Shown: piece by piece, positions 46,404 through 58,405 of the stretch
Numbering within the stretch: position 1 is the first letter of the stretch
Layout of the letters: the number at the start of each line of letters is the position of its first letter
Assembly: GCA_907163375.1 (NCBI GenBank)
Contig: CAJQUW010011299.1
Location: 62,001-126,000 of the forward strand
Origin: Prostheceraeus crozeri
Taxonomy: Eukaryota > Platyhelminthes > Polycladida > Euryleptidae
Reading direction: 5' to 3'
DNA length: 64,000 nucleotides
Made by a program: the position numbers and the translations under genes
Notes under the pieces: model-generated
What the model was told of the DNA's origin: nothing
Seen by the model: the letters and a program-made list of their open reading frames with translations, nothing else
The model's database searches: none

Positions 46404-47109
46404 CTTCCTAAATTCGCGCACAAAGGGCTTAATAGCATGGATTTGTAGATCTTGAAACGCTGAATACAAAAATCAAATTCTTGAGTGTCACAGACAGTCG
46501 CTTTCGGTTATAGGTAAGGTTAAGAGGATTCCTATCGGAATCCAATGGTAAAATTCAAGAAATATATATGGATTGTGAAACACTTGGCAATTTTCGTACA
46601 TTTTCCTGTGAGTTTCTTTCAGAAAATAGAATGACATGACATTTGAAACATGATTGAGTTAAGAACATCAACTTCGATATAATAGTTGAAGTACGTCCCA
46701 TGATTCAGTATTTGATGTTTGAGAGCCTCTACAAAATAAGTAAAATCGCCAAAATTAAGTCAAAACATGAAATTTACTCATTTTGTAGAGACTCTCAAAC
46801 ATCAAATACTGAATCATGTGACTCACTTTAACTTTTATATCGAAGTTGATGTTCTGAACTCAATCATGTTTCAAATTTCATGGCATTCTGATAAATAGTT
46901 CTGCAAAACAAAATGTACGAGAATTGCCAGGTGTTTCACAATCCATAGATATTTCTTGAATTTTACCATTGGATTCCAAGGAGAATCCTTTAGCCTTACC
47001 TATAACCGAAAGCGACTGGCTGTGACACTCAAGAATTTGATTTTTTAATTCAGCGTTTCAAGATCTGCAAATCCATGCTATTAAGCCTTTTGTGCGCGAA
47101 TATAGGATG
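46404..47109. repeat. 706-bp imperfect palindrome
   Basis: Arms at 46,404-46,746 and 46,772-47,109 are reverse complements with scattered mismatches and small indels, around a loop of about 25 bp. Examples of paired phrases are ggcttaatagcatggatttg with aaatccatgctattaagcc, and ccaatggtaaaattcaag with cttgaattttaccattgg. No coding content. It may be a foldback element or MITE, or a locally formed inverted duplication. Confidence 0.9.
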
Positions 47110-47407
47110 AATGTGTCATCATCTCGCGTCCTAATACCGCATTTCCTCCAATACAAAACCTCCAGTGTTGTCTTCTTTACAAGGTTAGGGTTGCGGTTGG
47201 GTTGGGGTACGGTTGGTTCTTCAAAATCGATCCACCCTAAACAGTAGAATTCACATGTATGTAAACTGAGTAGCAATTTATTTGAAAAAATAGTTGGCCA
47301 ATGGTTAAAATCAACTATTAACGGAACACAGAACTGCAGTCCAGTGTACCAATCTGTCACTCGTAAACAGACACCGGCCATTTAAAGGAATGATTTCTTT
47401 TGAAGCT

Positions 47408-47591
47408 TTAACGCCACTACTCCCCATAATGGGGCGGCTTGGAAGATGCTGAAACAGTCAGACTTTTCTGGAGCGTTGTGGTGCTTTTAGTCAGGATGCC
47501 CTTGCTGACGATTTCCAATGACACTTTCGGGGCTCGACCTCTGGAACAAAAGATCGCTAGGCCAAGCACTTAACCACTGTGGCACGGAAAC
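47408..47591 (-). mobile_element. SINE family A copy, minus strand
   Basis: The reverse complement begins gtttccgtgccacagtggtt and keeps the B box and the gggcatcctgac body. The 3' part has ccccattatggggagtagtg. Confidence 0.87.
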
Positions 47592-47875
47592 CAGTGTAAT
47601 GAAATCCATCACGTTATCGAGCAGGAATTCAGTGATGAAATTGACGACTCCGCTTCATTTAAATCTCACTAAGCACCGCTCTTACTAATTTTGCTTTCGA
47701 GTCCAGTTCAGCTCCATATCCGCACTACATGCTTAATGCTGCTCTGTTCATAGGCCGCAGTGTCAGCGCAAGTTGCGCTACTCCTAAAAGGATTCATGCA
47801 CCTAAGTGCTACTTGTGGGCTGTGAGCTGCACACACCCCACAACTTCTCAACGGTGATTCAGCACAACAAGGTCA

Positions 47876-48395
47876 TATGACCAGGCATGAGATTGAGGGC
47901 AAATAAAAAACCCGGAACGAGCGAGCAAGTTTGCGAAGGGGGTCTGGTCTTGAAATTTTTGTGACCTTTTTATTGATATTTGGCATAATAATCTATAGAA
48001 AAATATATTGCAGGGGCGAAAAAACAAACGGGACGTTTTTTAAATAATCTAACGAGGGGGGGGGGGTTTTTTATTTTATTTTTTTAATTAAATTAATGGT
48101 CTTGAATTTTTCACCCGGAAAAAAACGAAACCGGATTATGACCAGGCATGAGATTTGAGGGCAATAAAAAACCGGAACGAGCGAGCAAGTTTTGGCGGGG
48201 GGGGGGTCTTGAAATTTTTGTGACTTTGTTTTATTGATATGATGCAATCTATAATAGTAATAAAAATAGTTGGGCTGGGCGAAAAATAAAAAATTTTTTA
48301 AATAATCTAAAAAATCGGAGGGGGTATACATTTTATACTTTATTTAGTGAAATTACATGTCTTTTTTATTTCACACAAACCCCGAAAAACCGTAA
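47876..48395. repeat. Tandem duplication, unit about 260 bp
   Basis: Two copies in a row (47,876-48,136 and 48,137-48,395). Both begin tatgaccaggcatgagatt and share cggaacgagcgagcaagttt and cttgaaatttttgtgac. Differences are mainly indels in G, T and A runs, including runs of 12 and 10 G. Confidence 0.85.
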
Positions 48396-48519
48396 GATTC
48401 CTCTGACTCAGCATAGCTTCTCAAAGGTGCTGAATCACAAAACATCACTCAACATCTGATTCAACAGCTGCGCTTCGCTATATGGGTGATATCAGCAAGC
48501 AAGTGTGGCTTTACGTCAT

Positions 48520-48800
48520 CAGGAAAAGTAATTAGAGAGCAAAGGCTACAGTGGTTCGGTCATGTGAAGTGTAGAGATGAGGAGGAACCAATCAGACAAA
48601 TGCTAGACATGGTAGTCGAAGGCTCCCGTCATCGTGGAGGGCCTAAGAAAACATGGCTTTAAGTTATCAATGATGAAACTGGGATTATCCTTGAGTGATG
48701 CATAGGACATGGGAGTGATGCATAGGACGGTGCTCATTGGAAAAGTCTCACATCCTTTAACTCTCATCAGAAGAGGAAAAGAAGACGCTAAAAGGAGAAA
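48520..48800 (+). pseudogene. RTE LINE C-terminal fragment
   Basis: The frame reads EQRLQWFGHVKCRDEEEPIR and then MVVEGSRHRGGPKKTWL, the usual end of an RTE/BovB-type protein. After a stop come INDETG and AHWKSLTS-like residues. 5' truncated. Confidence 0.8.
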
Positions 48801-48836
48801 CAAGAAAAAGTAAGTAAGGTCACAGAAGCTAAAAGG

Positions 48837-49060
48837 ACTGGGCATTTGGCGGTCGGCGCCTTCTAACAGTCGATGTTAGGAGAAAAATTGAATTAAATAA
48901 ATATTACCCACTTTTAGCCGCTTGCATTGATTGACCTTCATGAATCTTTACGCCTACGTGGAGAAATTCCTTTTAAAAAATGACTCAAGACTGGGGATTT
49001 CGGTGTCCAGCACCTTCTAATCTCCAATGTTTGGTGGCAAATTGAATTAAACAAAAAATA
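48837..49060. repeat. Two related end fragments of the 58-bp-TIR MITE family
   Basis: At 48,837 and 48,990, ctggg(c/g)atttcggtgtccagc-like phrases are followed by gccttctaa and, 25 bp on, by attgaattaaa. Both resemble the left end of the MITE at 32,573 (gggcattcgacgtccagcgc). Confidence 0.5.
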
Positions 49061-49729
49061 ATTAGTTACAATTTCAAAATGAACGATTTTGTAATTTTTG
49101 ATTTCTTGATCCTGTGAATTTTGACTGAAAACCGGTAGTGTCAATGACAAATTGTTTGCAATAAAGGCAAAATACTTTTGATTGCTCCTTGAAGCCTCCT
49201 CGTGACGAAGGCAGAAATTTCCGAAGTTGACAGAAGCTCTTTTTCATGTGCAGCCATGAAGCTGTTTTATATTCAGCCATAAAGAAGAATTGAGACGGAA
49301 TAACTTTCTCCTCTAAAAAATGGCTTCAGCTGTCGTGGTATTTGAACAAATCTGCACGAAATCGAACTTTTCAGACTTTTGTTCAAGGATTTGTGAACAA
49401 AATAGACCTTCAATTGTTGGCTAAAACAACAATTGAATTGAAACATGTAAAAAAAATTAATGTCAACTCTGTTTAAACACTTAAAAGGGAGATTTCAAGT
49501 CTAGACAAAAGTTGAACATTTCACTATGAAATTCCGTGTTGTTTGTTCATGGTCACGCAAAGATGATGAGAAATTATTTCAGGACAATTCCGCGGAAAGG
49601 TCAACCTAGGTATCAAAATTTCAAATAATTCGAATTATTGATTACGATGCATCATTCGAAAGATAATACGCTACAGTTTTTGAAAATACAGTACACTTTA
49701 TTAGTCACTTTGATTCATTCATTTGAAGC
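49061..49729. other. No recognised feature
   Basis: Ordinary AT-rich sequence without coding similarity. Confidence 0.4.
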
Positions 49730-50340
49730 CACAGAATTAGATTCGTATGTGCGTGTCTTCGGTTTCCTAGAAACGAATAATCATATCTAACCTTAATATC
49801 GAAATGGCACATCACAGAATTAGACAACTTGCTCATTCTCAAATGGATAGTTCGTGTATCGCTTGCTATTGGAAATGGCAAACAACAAGCTGTCAGCAGA
49901 GGAACCAGAGCCAGTGAGAGAGGCGTACGTGCTGTGATATCACTTCGCACACACCAAAACACATATCTGTCTTGTCTAACATTCGATTCAGTGCATGCAC
50001 TATGCAGGAAGGAATGGTGAGAAAAAGATGGTGAAATCATCAAGTGAACTAATTTTCGTACGACTGATACTTTTTTTAATAATGATCGGAAGGGCCAACA
50101 TTATGGAGAAAACTTGTGAGCAATGATCTGAATTCTACGAATCTGAAGGAATTTTGGCAATCGAAGCACTTTGCTGGAACTCACATTAATCCGCCAGCGA
50201 CGCACGACTTTTTTCCTTTCTCTGTAAGGTATTAGGAATTCCTTTTTGCCCACTTAATAGGTTCCTCGATGTGCCGGCGATTTCGTATTAATCACACTTC
50301 TAGCAAACCGAAGCAGATAAGCAAAATATTTTATTCTGTG
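49730..50340 (+). mobile_element. hAT-type MITE, copy B
   Basis: A 611-bp copy closely similar to copy A along its length. Ends are cacagaattaga and ttattctgtg. Flanks tttgaagc and tatgtagg match at only 5 of 8 positions, so this insertion is older or its flanks have mutated. Confidence 0.82.
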
Positions 50341-50348
50341 TATGTAGG

Positions 50349-50849
50349 AGTAGTATGCTCTATTGGATAGAAAATGTGTGACTTTGGTCATTTGACAACA
50401 TGTCGACTGTGTTTTCTGGGACAACATTTCGCAGTAATTTGCTTTTGAAATTTGTGACCGAAAGAAAGAGAAAATCAGTGACATTCTAATATGAACGCTC
50501 CCAACTTTGACCCTAGAAAACCATATTTTAAAAAATCTTCCATTTTGAAAATAGTTCATGCATAAGACAGCAGAATTATTGACTAAGTACAACAACAGGG
50601 ACCTACAATGAATTGATTGATTTAGTTCAAATTATTAAATCAGTTCCGTAAATAAATTATTTATTGCCGTGTTGGTGAAACGTAAGAAACACTGCTTTCC
50701 ATCTGCTCAAATATTTGAAACTATAGAAGATCATGTTAAGCACCTGCCTAACTTCAAATTCGTCATCAGCTCATAAAGTTGTGGGCAGCTGTTTGTCACG
50801 TACTTCCATTCCCGGTCATATGTCGAGAATTTTGTTGAATGACTTTTCC
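50349..50849. other. No recognised feature
   Basis: No gene or repeat identified. Confidence 0.4.
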
Positions 50850-50860
50850 ATTGCAGTAGA

Positions 50861-51026
50861 GTGATGATGGTTTAACGTCACTACACCTCTTACTGGGTAC
50901 TTGGACGGTGCTGACAGACAGACAGACATCTGGATCTAATCGACTTTCAATGAGTCTCTTGGGGCTCGACCTCTCGACCGAAAGATCGCTGAGCCAACCA
51001 CTTAACCACTGTGCCACGGAGACCGA
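50861..51026 (-). mobile_element. SINE family A copy with 11-bp target duplication
   Basis: The minus-strand copy is shortened in the body. An 11-bp direct repeat, attgcagtaga, flanks it at 50,850-50,860 and 51,027-51,037. The tail, read on the minus strand, is ccatcatcac. This shows movement by LINE machinery. Confidence 0.9.
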
Positions 51027-51154
51027 ATTGCAGTAGATCAAATAATTCTCAAATTGGCACAATCTTAAATTCTCTAACTTAATATGAAAGACGAAGTCAG
51101 TGTGCCCGTAGTCTTGAACACACCTCCCCCTGCATGCACATATTTCGTCTAATT

Positions 51155-51935
51155 CAGTGGTGTTCACACTTTTTGCTTGGCGCACCATAAGCATCCCAAA
51201 GCGTGCCAGCAGTTTTATTTGGAAGAGTGACAATGGGTAAAGATGACTACTAAAGGCAAAACAGTATATGCTACATTTAAGCAAGACAGATAATTTCTTA
51301 TTTTCTCACATGTCACATGAGATTGCCAATCACATGATTTCGAACACAGTGCCTGCCATACTCTATCACCAGTCCTGCAAGAACAATTCATCGATTTGGC
51401 ATGCGTCGGCACCTTAATGACATATTTTGAGCAAAATTCTCTATCAGATTTTTGGATTCCTAATACAGCTTTGTATAGCGGTCTCTCTCATTTGGCTCAG
51501 CAAAAACTCATCCCCTTCTTCTCCAGCTACCTTTGCGAGACAGGCTTCTCACACTATGCTGATGTGAGGACAAAAAAGAGAAACAGACTTCTTGCGGAGC
51601 CTTCGCTCCGCCTGAAGCTTAGCGCGATACAACCGCGGCTTAACAAACTCTGTGCTGATATGCAGAGTGGTCACCGCCTATTCCCCTGGATAAACCGTTG
51701 TTGGAATTTGCTTAAATGTTGTTTAAATGTGCCGTCATAGAAATCATGAAAGTTGGCAGTCTCCGGTGACATGTGAGAAAATAATAAATTATGTCTTGCT
51801 TAAATATAGTATATGAATATGAACTTTATGTAATATTTGTCATTGTCTTCTCGCATTTCATGCACAATATTGTACCATCTGGAAATGCTCGGCGCCTCAC
51901 CAAATGCTACACGTGCCACACTTAGAAGACCACCG
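51155..51935 (+). mobile_element. Internally deleted hAT (Charlie/ZBED5-like) element
   Basis: The left end cagtggtgttcacacttttt and the right end (rc) cggtggtcttctaagtgtgg are inverted with mismatches. The flanking 8-bp sequences gtctaatt (51,147-51,154) and gtccaatt (51,936-51,943) match at 7 of 8. At 781 bp it keeps only the 3' end of the transposase gene. Confidence 0.82.
51396..51740 (+). pseudogene. hAT transposase C-terminal dimerisation domain
   Basis: The frame includes LIPFFSSYLCETGFS, TKKRNRLLAEPSLRLKLSAI and PRLNKLCADMQSGH. These match the C-terminus of the ZBED5/SCAND3-type hAT transposases (usually IPFSTTYLCE.GFS, KTKYRNRL and PRI.KLC). The catalytic RNase H-like core and BED finger are missing. 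It lies inside the deleted hAT element. Confidence 0.85.
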
Positions 51936-52077
51936 GTCCAATTGATACGTGCATATTAAATTAATGAATCGAAGCAAACATAATTTGAAGACGAATGCAT
52001 GTGAGTCATTAAGGCTTAAATTCTAACCCATCTCAGGTTCAAAGTATCGCTATAAATTTAATGATCACAACATGAAG

Positions 52078-52218
52078 CTTTAGCGTCACACCAACGACGA
52101 TAATGGTGTTTGGACGGCGCTGACATAGAACGAGACCTTTCTGCAGCGTCGTGATAATCTTGTCCGGATGCCTTGTTTGCTGACTTCCAATGACACTTTC
52201 AGGACTCGACCTCTAGAC
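52078..52218 (-). mobile_element. Partial SINE family A copy
   Basis: On the minus strand the B box region, the body (ggcatccggac) and the 3' part (gtcagcgccgtccaaacacc) are present. The A-box head is missing. Confidence 0.75.
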
Positions 52219-55200
52219 TTAGGGACCTCCAGAAATTAAAGGATTTCAAATTAGATAATATCAAATACGAATCCATTGAAATTCCTGGGATTTCCAGTGG
52301 TTTCCCAGGAAGCCAAAACTCGGCTGACACCCTGTGCATCATGGATAATAGATTGATTGATGAATACTGTCTGGAGATTTGGAAACAGATGCTGTCAAGC
52401 ATTTCTTATTCCATGAAAGTACAAAATGTTGGACTCAAGAGCTAGATAAGACGTTCAGCCATCGACTTGCTCGTGGGATAATCTATCAAAATATGGATGA
52501 TTTGTTGAATGTAAATACCACCGTAAGTTATGCAATCATCCATAAGCCGACCCTTAAAATCACAGACACGATTATATCCCAGATGTTCACAAGCAACAGG
52601 ATTTCATCTATTTGAAATATTGATGAGAATTGTTGGTTATGTACTGTGCAAGTGATTCATGAGTTATTGCAAATTGTAATGTTCTGTAGCTTAATTCCAT
52701 ATTATTATTCATGACGATAGTTTTCACACGAATATAAGAGAAATAAGTTGGCGACCAATGAAGACGCAGCACAATCCCAGTTAGTGAGTACCATAAATCA
52801 GAGTCAGTGAAGCGTTTTTCAATTAAAGATTTCTGAGAAGACTTCAATTCAACATCTTTCAGAATATTGCACCCGTAAACAAATCAATTCTCCCATACTG
52901 TCCCGGAAAATATTCTCTAAAATTGGCGGTTCTTGTCTTATAGTTATCATGCCACAAATTTAAGAACTTGTATCACTAGTCATGGCCTAAAATATTGCAT
53001 GATTCGTGACATTGTTTCATTTTTCTAACTATCTTAAGACTTCGACTTTGAAAATATTCCCATAGTTTGACAGATTTATGTAAATTGCATAACTACACAT
53101 CATGGTAACAACAGTCAACGTTGATGACACATACTTTCCACTGAAAATGGCAACATTTTAAAATCAACCATTCGATGTGCTACATGGCACCGATGCCTTT
53201 TTCTGGGATGAATTCGTCCGGTCACAAAAAAAAACATTTTTCGCACTATTTCAAATCCCAATTTTAAGAAGTTTACTTTTGTTAGACTTCTATGTCAATG
53301 GAAAACTTAAACTTGTTTCTGTCTTGAAAAGAGATGACTGTCAAATGTCATCTCACAAACAGAAACATCCTTGTAATTGATGTACGATAGAAAAATTGTT
53401 ACCAACTGGTCATTTCAATGCTAAACTTTTCTTTTTCTTCTAATCTGATGCACCCACCCTCCTCGCTCTGAAAGTAGAGGATAACTATCTCTACACCTCC
53501 ATGTAACTATTCTTATTCGTTGGAGTTCTGATTTGTTCCAAAAGTGCTGCATCAGTCCATGCCACCAGTGGAAGAATATCAGGCTATCCCTTGCTATTCA
53601 TCCACGGAATATTGTCCGTTGCTATAACTATTTGTATTTCAGGCGGTTGACATAGCGCATGCTCGATGTAGTCCCTGTGATTCTTTATACAGTGCTGCTC
53701 ATTAGCCAATTTCGTGGAACACTACATTTGTCGGCATGAATCGATTTTTCAATTAATATAATGCAAATTTTCAATTAATAAGTATGTGAATACAGTACTA
53801 GTATGTACTGTAAAAATGTTGACTTCCTTTGTGGATGAATAATCAAACCGAAATCGAAATAAATTCGCACACCTCTGGTTAGTACCTCACCAGAACCCAT
53901 CCGTATCGTAGGTAAGAACGAGTGCGGATTAAACACAGGTACCGAAGGTCACTGGCGCCAGAACTGGATTGCAAGACTCTTGAAGGTTTCAATCAGCAAT
54001 CATGCAAACCCCATCAAGTCTTTAAAACCAAAATTCCTGTCAGTTCAAAGCAAAACCAGAGGAATAATTATCGTACCAGAACTACAATCACAATAGCATT
54101 GCTATTCACTTCGTCGGTCATCTCAGTCTCTCATCTGTCAATGTTATGTCCACCGTCATCAAAGAATGTACCGAATGCACTTCATCGAATGACATTTGAA
54201 ACTCAGGACAAGAGAGGAGATTCTAAAAATAGCAGTGAAACAGGAACAGTACAATTCATTTTTCTTTCCAGGTAGTGTTTTCTTTCCCTAATGACAGCTC
54301 GCTGCAAGATTAGTTTGAAGTTTGAACTTTTCCCTCCAAACAGAAACTGAATGAAACCAATTAGTTAAAAAGTATCGATCTATTGGGTAATTGACTGTAC
54401 TATATACCTGCATGTGTAGTTGCAACTGGCGTTGATATTCGATTTTAATGAGGCCTTTATCTCTGCTTATTGAGCTCGTATCGGGGTCAGTGACGTATTG
54501 AAATTTTTTCAAATGTCTGCTAATTAGCATCCTATGAGATGTGTAGTTCCCAGTTGCAGTAGGTTACCCGCACCAGTGGTTGAAAATCAGTTAATTCATG
54601 GAAGTACAACAAGGCTGTTGTTTCATATGACCCTGTTAAAGGTTTCATTACATTTTAATGGAAATTCACGCACTTCGGTGTAATTTTACCTTCTCCACGA
54701 GACAGTTATGTTCCGGTTGGTGTGGAAAGTTCAGATTCCTGGGTACTTCTATTATTTCTCCCCCCACATTTTTCAAGCCTTCAAATTCATTAAATTTGGT
54801 CAAAGTTAGTCACATTGGATTTAGAGAAGACTTGATCAGTCACTGAGTGACACTACAACACGACTGAGAAGTCTCACTTGAATGGATGGGATGAAGGATA
54901 AGTCCCTTAGATACTCAGTTAGAATACAAGCTACAGCTATGATCATGAACTTCGTGTGATACAGACAAATGACGAGCAGTTGTCTAATTCTGAGGCTGTA
55001 AATGTTCTACAAGTCAGATAAGAGGATTATAGAGGATTTATACACTCAACGCTTTTGCGACGGTTGTGAGACTGCCCTTAGGAACAAGAGAAGATCGTTG
55101 ATGATGCAACACTCCCGGGTGTCAACAACAGAAATGTGGTGGGAGGGGGGAGGACGTACTGATTCTGGTTCTATTGTCTTAATTAATTACAAGCCTCCTT

Positions 55201-55739
55201 AAAGTTTCCCTTCTTTTTCCAAATGCAAAAACGTGATTAAAGCGCATTCAGTAAAAGCAAATGCATCTCTCATCGCATCAACTCTAAATGTCAGACAATA
55301 AATTCCTTCACTTTATAGTTTGTACTATTAGCACATGGATTTTGCGAGTTTATCTGAAGATTTTAGGGCACGTTGCTTCCGAACACGCAAATTCGCTGGA
55401 GGAATTTTGGTTCCGCAGTGCTTAAATGAGGAGTTTCAAGTTATCAAGCATCACAAATCCGGCAGATGTTGCTTCCAGAATTACACATCACTTCAATTGG
55501 GATTCAACGTCCAGGCTTTTTTCAGTTAATTTTCTTAGCGTTACTTGTGGCTCAGCCTCCCCCTAGTGATCCCCCCTATTGATATCAGTATTACTAGTCA
55601 CCCCAAGAATGAGGGCGCTAAGTTTGGTAGAGGTTGGATGTGTTCTAAGGCTGTTCGCACAAGACGCATTTGTAAGAGAGACAAAGGTAAAAGTACATAG
55701 GAAATGATGAATGTTCAATATCTATCTGAAATGGTTTGG
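52219..55739. other. No recognised gene
   Basis: Several open frames of 60-117 codons occur (for example 53,922-54,275 plus) but none shows a domain, signal or splice pattern I can support. No repeat structure was noted. Confidence 0.4.
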
Positions 55740-56340
55740 GTACTTATGGGCGATTCCCAGCCCCACGTTCTCAAATTTGTCTAAAATCTGTAAAAATGAA
55801 TCAATCGTCACAAAACTTCAGCCACACGTAGAGAATATATTCTGCCCACATGCAAAAATTATGCAAATTTGACAAGTACTTTCTGAAATAGAGACGATAA
55901 CTTGAAGTGCAGCGATGTGAGCAAGCTCGATCTGACTCATCGAATGAGCAAATAGCACCAACAGACAACAAATTCATTTCGCGACAACTTGTGAAGTGAT
56001 AATAACCAAGCCCTAGGGCCACATCCATATACGGAACTTTTAAAGAAGTGTGGTAGAGCGTAGTGGTGAAATAGCAGCCGATGAGACGAATACGGAGAGA
56101 GAACAATGCATGCACGAGTAATAAAAATGCGTTGAACTGACGAAGTCAAGTTAAGCTGCTCACATCGCTACACTTCAAATTATCGTCTACAGTTCAGAAA
56201 GTATTTGTCAAATTTGCAGAATTTTTGTTTATGGGCAGAAGATATCCTCAACTGCGTGCAACTGAAGTTTTGTGACAATTGATTCATTTTTGCGGATTTA
56301 GACAAATGTGAAAACGTAGGGTGATAGAGTCCATAAGTAC
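55740..56340. mobile_element. MITE-like element with long inverted arms (184 bp)
   Basis: Arms at 55,740-55,923 and 56,157-56,340 are reverse complements at roughly 80 percent by eye. They start gtacttatgg on both sides and share aaaaatgaatcaat, gtcacaaaacttcag and agcgatgtgagca. The central 230 bp is unique and non-coding. Long arms are typical of Mutator-like MITEs or foldback elements; the target duplication is unclear. Confidence 0.72.
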
Positions 56341-56499
56341 TGTGGTTTATATGCATTAGTCCCTTAATTCTCATGATGCGAAAGTCCTGTCATCTGTTTG
56401 GACTTGCAGAATCGAATTCGCTTTGTTAAATCCTACTGCGAAATGAATGACACAACAAGTGAGTTTTGGAACGTCATGTTTTATTAGCAATATTGCGCA

Positions 56500-56697
56500 G
56501 CCCACTAGTCTCCGTGGCACAGTGGTCGAGTGCTTGGCCTAGCGATCTTTCCGTCCAGAGGTCGAGCCCGAACGTATCATTGGAAGTCATCAGGAAGGGT
56601 ATCCGCACCAAAGGATCACAACGCTCGAGATCACAACCTGAGTATGTCAGCACCGTTCATCCCAATATGGGGGAGTATAGCGACGTTAAGCCATCCC
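56500..56697 (+). mobile_element. SINE family A copy with 10-bp target duplication
   Basis: The SINE head gtctccgtggcacagtggtc starts at 56,508, with B box and body conserved. A direct repeat, atattgcgca, lies at 56,490-56,499 and 56,698-56,707. Eight extra bases (gcccacta) precede the head. Confidence 0.92.
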
Positions 56698-57239
56698 ATA
56701 TTGCGCAATTTCAATTAGTTTCTTCAAAATAGTAAGCACTTGGTTAAAAATAACAGCAGTAGAATGATCGCAAAAAATATCCTGTAAAGCATGTTTCAGC
56801 AAATATGATGCCGCTACATATTGCACCGAAAGGAATCTAATTAAATTAAAACACGACACGGTAAAAAATTCGAAGGATCCAGGAAACGGAAGATACCAGT
56901 ATTTTGAGTGCGCGACATGTTTTATCCTGCTCAAATTCAGGCATAACGCTGGCCCGAATTGTACGCATGGAATTTCTCAATAGCGAATACTTATCGGATT
57001 AACAATGGCATTTGACGACAAAAATAACGTTGCAAAAATCACAGTCGGCAGCACGACAGAATAATGGAGAACGTCTACTTAATGCTGTGTCTACACAAAT
57101 ATATATCATGATGAAAAATTTATTATAAATGATAATAACAGTAGAACTAAAATGAGAAAAGGACGAAACAATGAAACAGCAGAAAATCAGAAACTGTAGC
57201 AAAGATGCAAGCACGGACGACATCAAAACAGACAATTAA

Positions 57240-58405
57240 TGATGCAGCTCATCATCATCAGCCGTCTATCCTCCACTTCTGAAGATAGGCCTCGCCATGG
57301 ATCCTCCAATTTCTCCTGTCTTCCGCCCTCCTTCCCCACCGACACCGTTCCAAAAGTCGTCTAGATCGTCTCTCCGTATCGTGAGTGGCTTCCCCCTTCA
57401 CCCTCTCCATTCAATAGGGCACCAATCAGTGATGTTGTATGTCCACCTATTGTCCTTCATTCTGGATATATGTCCATCTTCCATTTCGCTTTCTTGAAGG
57501 TTATATACAAGTCTGTTAGGCCCGTCTGCTGTCTTATCCATGCGTTTGCTTTTATGTCTTCCCATCTAATGTTTTCCTTACTTCTTTCCATCTTGTGCTG
57601 AGCTGTTGCTGTCCTCCTCCGTTTTTCTAGCCTATCGAGTGCCCATTTTTCAGAGGCGTGTGTCATGCAGGGCATCACACAAGCTTCGAAGACCTTCTTC
57701 TTCAAGCTCCTGGGGGCTCTACTCTTTAATATATCTGAGTACCTGCCGATCGCCTTCCAACCCCACACGGTTCTCCACTTAATTTCATCATGCTGTTTTT
57801 TTCTTATTTAGGGAAAATTTCTGTCCCAGATTGTTGTACACTTCGCACTAATTTATTACTTCATTATCTATTCTTATTTGCTGCTGTTGACATCCTGCTC
57901 CGAACATTACTTTTGTTTTCTTTTTGTTCCGAACATTACTTTTGTTTTCTTTTTGTCTGATTCCTGTTGCTTTTTGCCTTTTTGCTCCGAACATTACTTT
58001 TGTTTCCTTTTTGTTCATTATTAGACCGTGCCGTCTGATTCCTGTTGCCAGGTCTCGTAGCATTCTCTCGAACGCGTTCCCAGACGTTGCCAGCAAAACG
58101 ATATCGTCCGCAAAACGGAGATTTGACAGGCGTTCGCCATTAATGCTGATTCCTTCTATTTACCAATCAATGTTCCGGAAAATGTTCTCTCGGTAAGCAG
58201 AAAGAGATTTGGTGAGATGGTGTCTCCATGGCGTATTCCCTTCTTAATGTTGATGTCATCTGTGGGCAGAAGTATTTATAAGTTTTATTTATACCGTGTG
58301 TATAAATATCTATCTATCTTCTGCTGAAGACAGACGAAAGCTCCACTGAATCAAATGCCTTTTGGAAGTTAATAAAGGCCATGAAAATGTTCTTTTGGTT
58401 GATTA
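57240..58405 (-). mobile_element. LINE 3' fragment with internal triplication
   Basis: Read on the minus strand: FINFQKAFDSVE (RT first Asp region), IKKGIRHGDTISPNLF, MNKKETKVMFGA, then after more frame changes WRTVWGWKAIGRYSDILKSR, CVMPCMTHASEKWALDRLEK and ENIRWEDIKANAWIRQQTG. It ends in an untranslated region near the catcatcatcag run at 57,250. This is a LINE of the RTE/Jockey-like sort; the clade is not decided. A block with KTKVMFGA is present three times. Confidence 0.75.

Noticed and set aside
53922..54275. 117-codon plus-strand frame as a host gene
   Set aside because: No domain, no splice signals, low-complexity residue use and no similarity I recognise.
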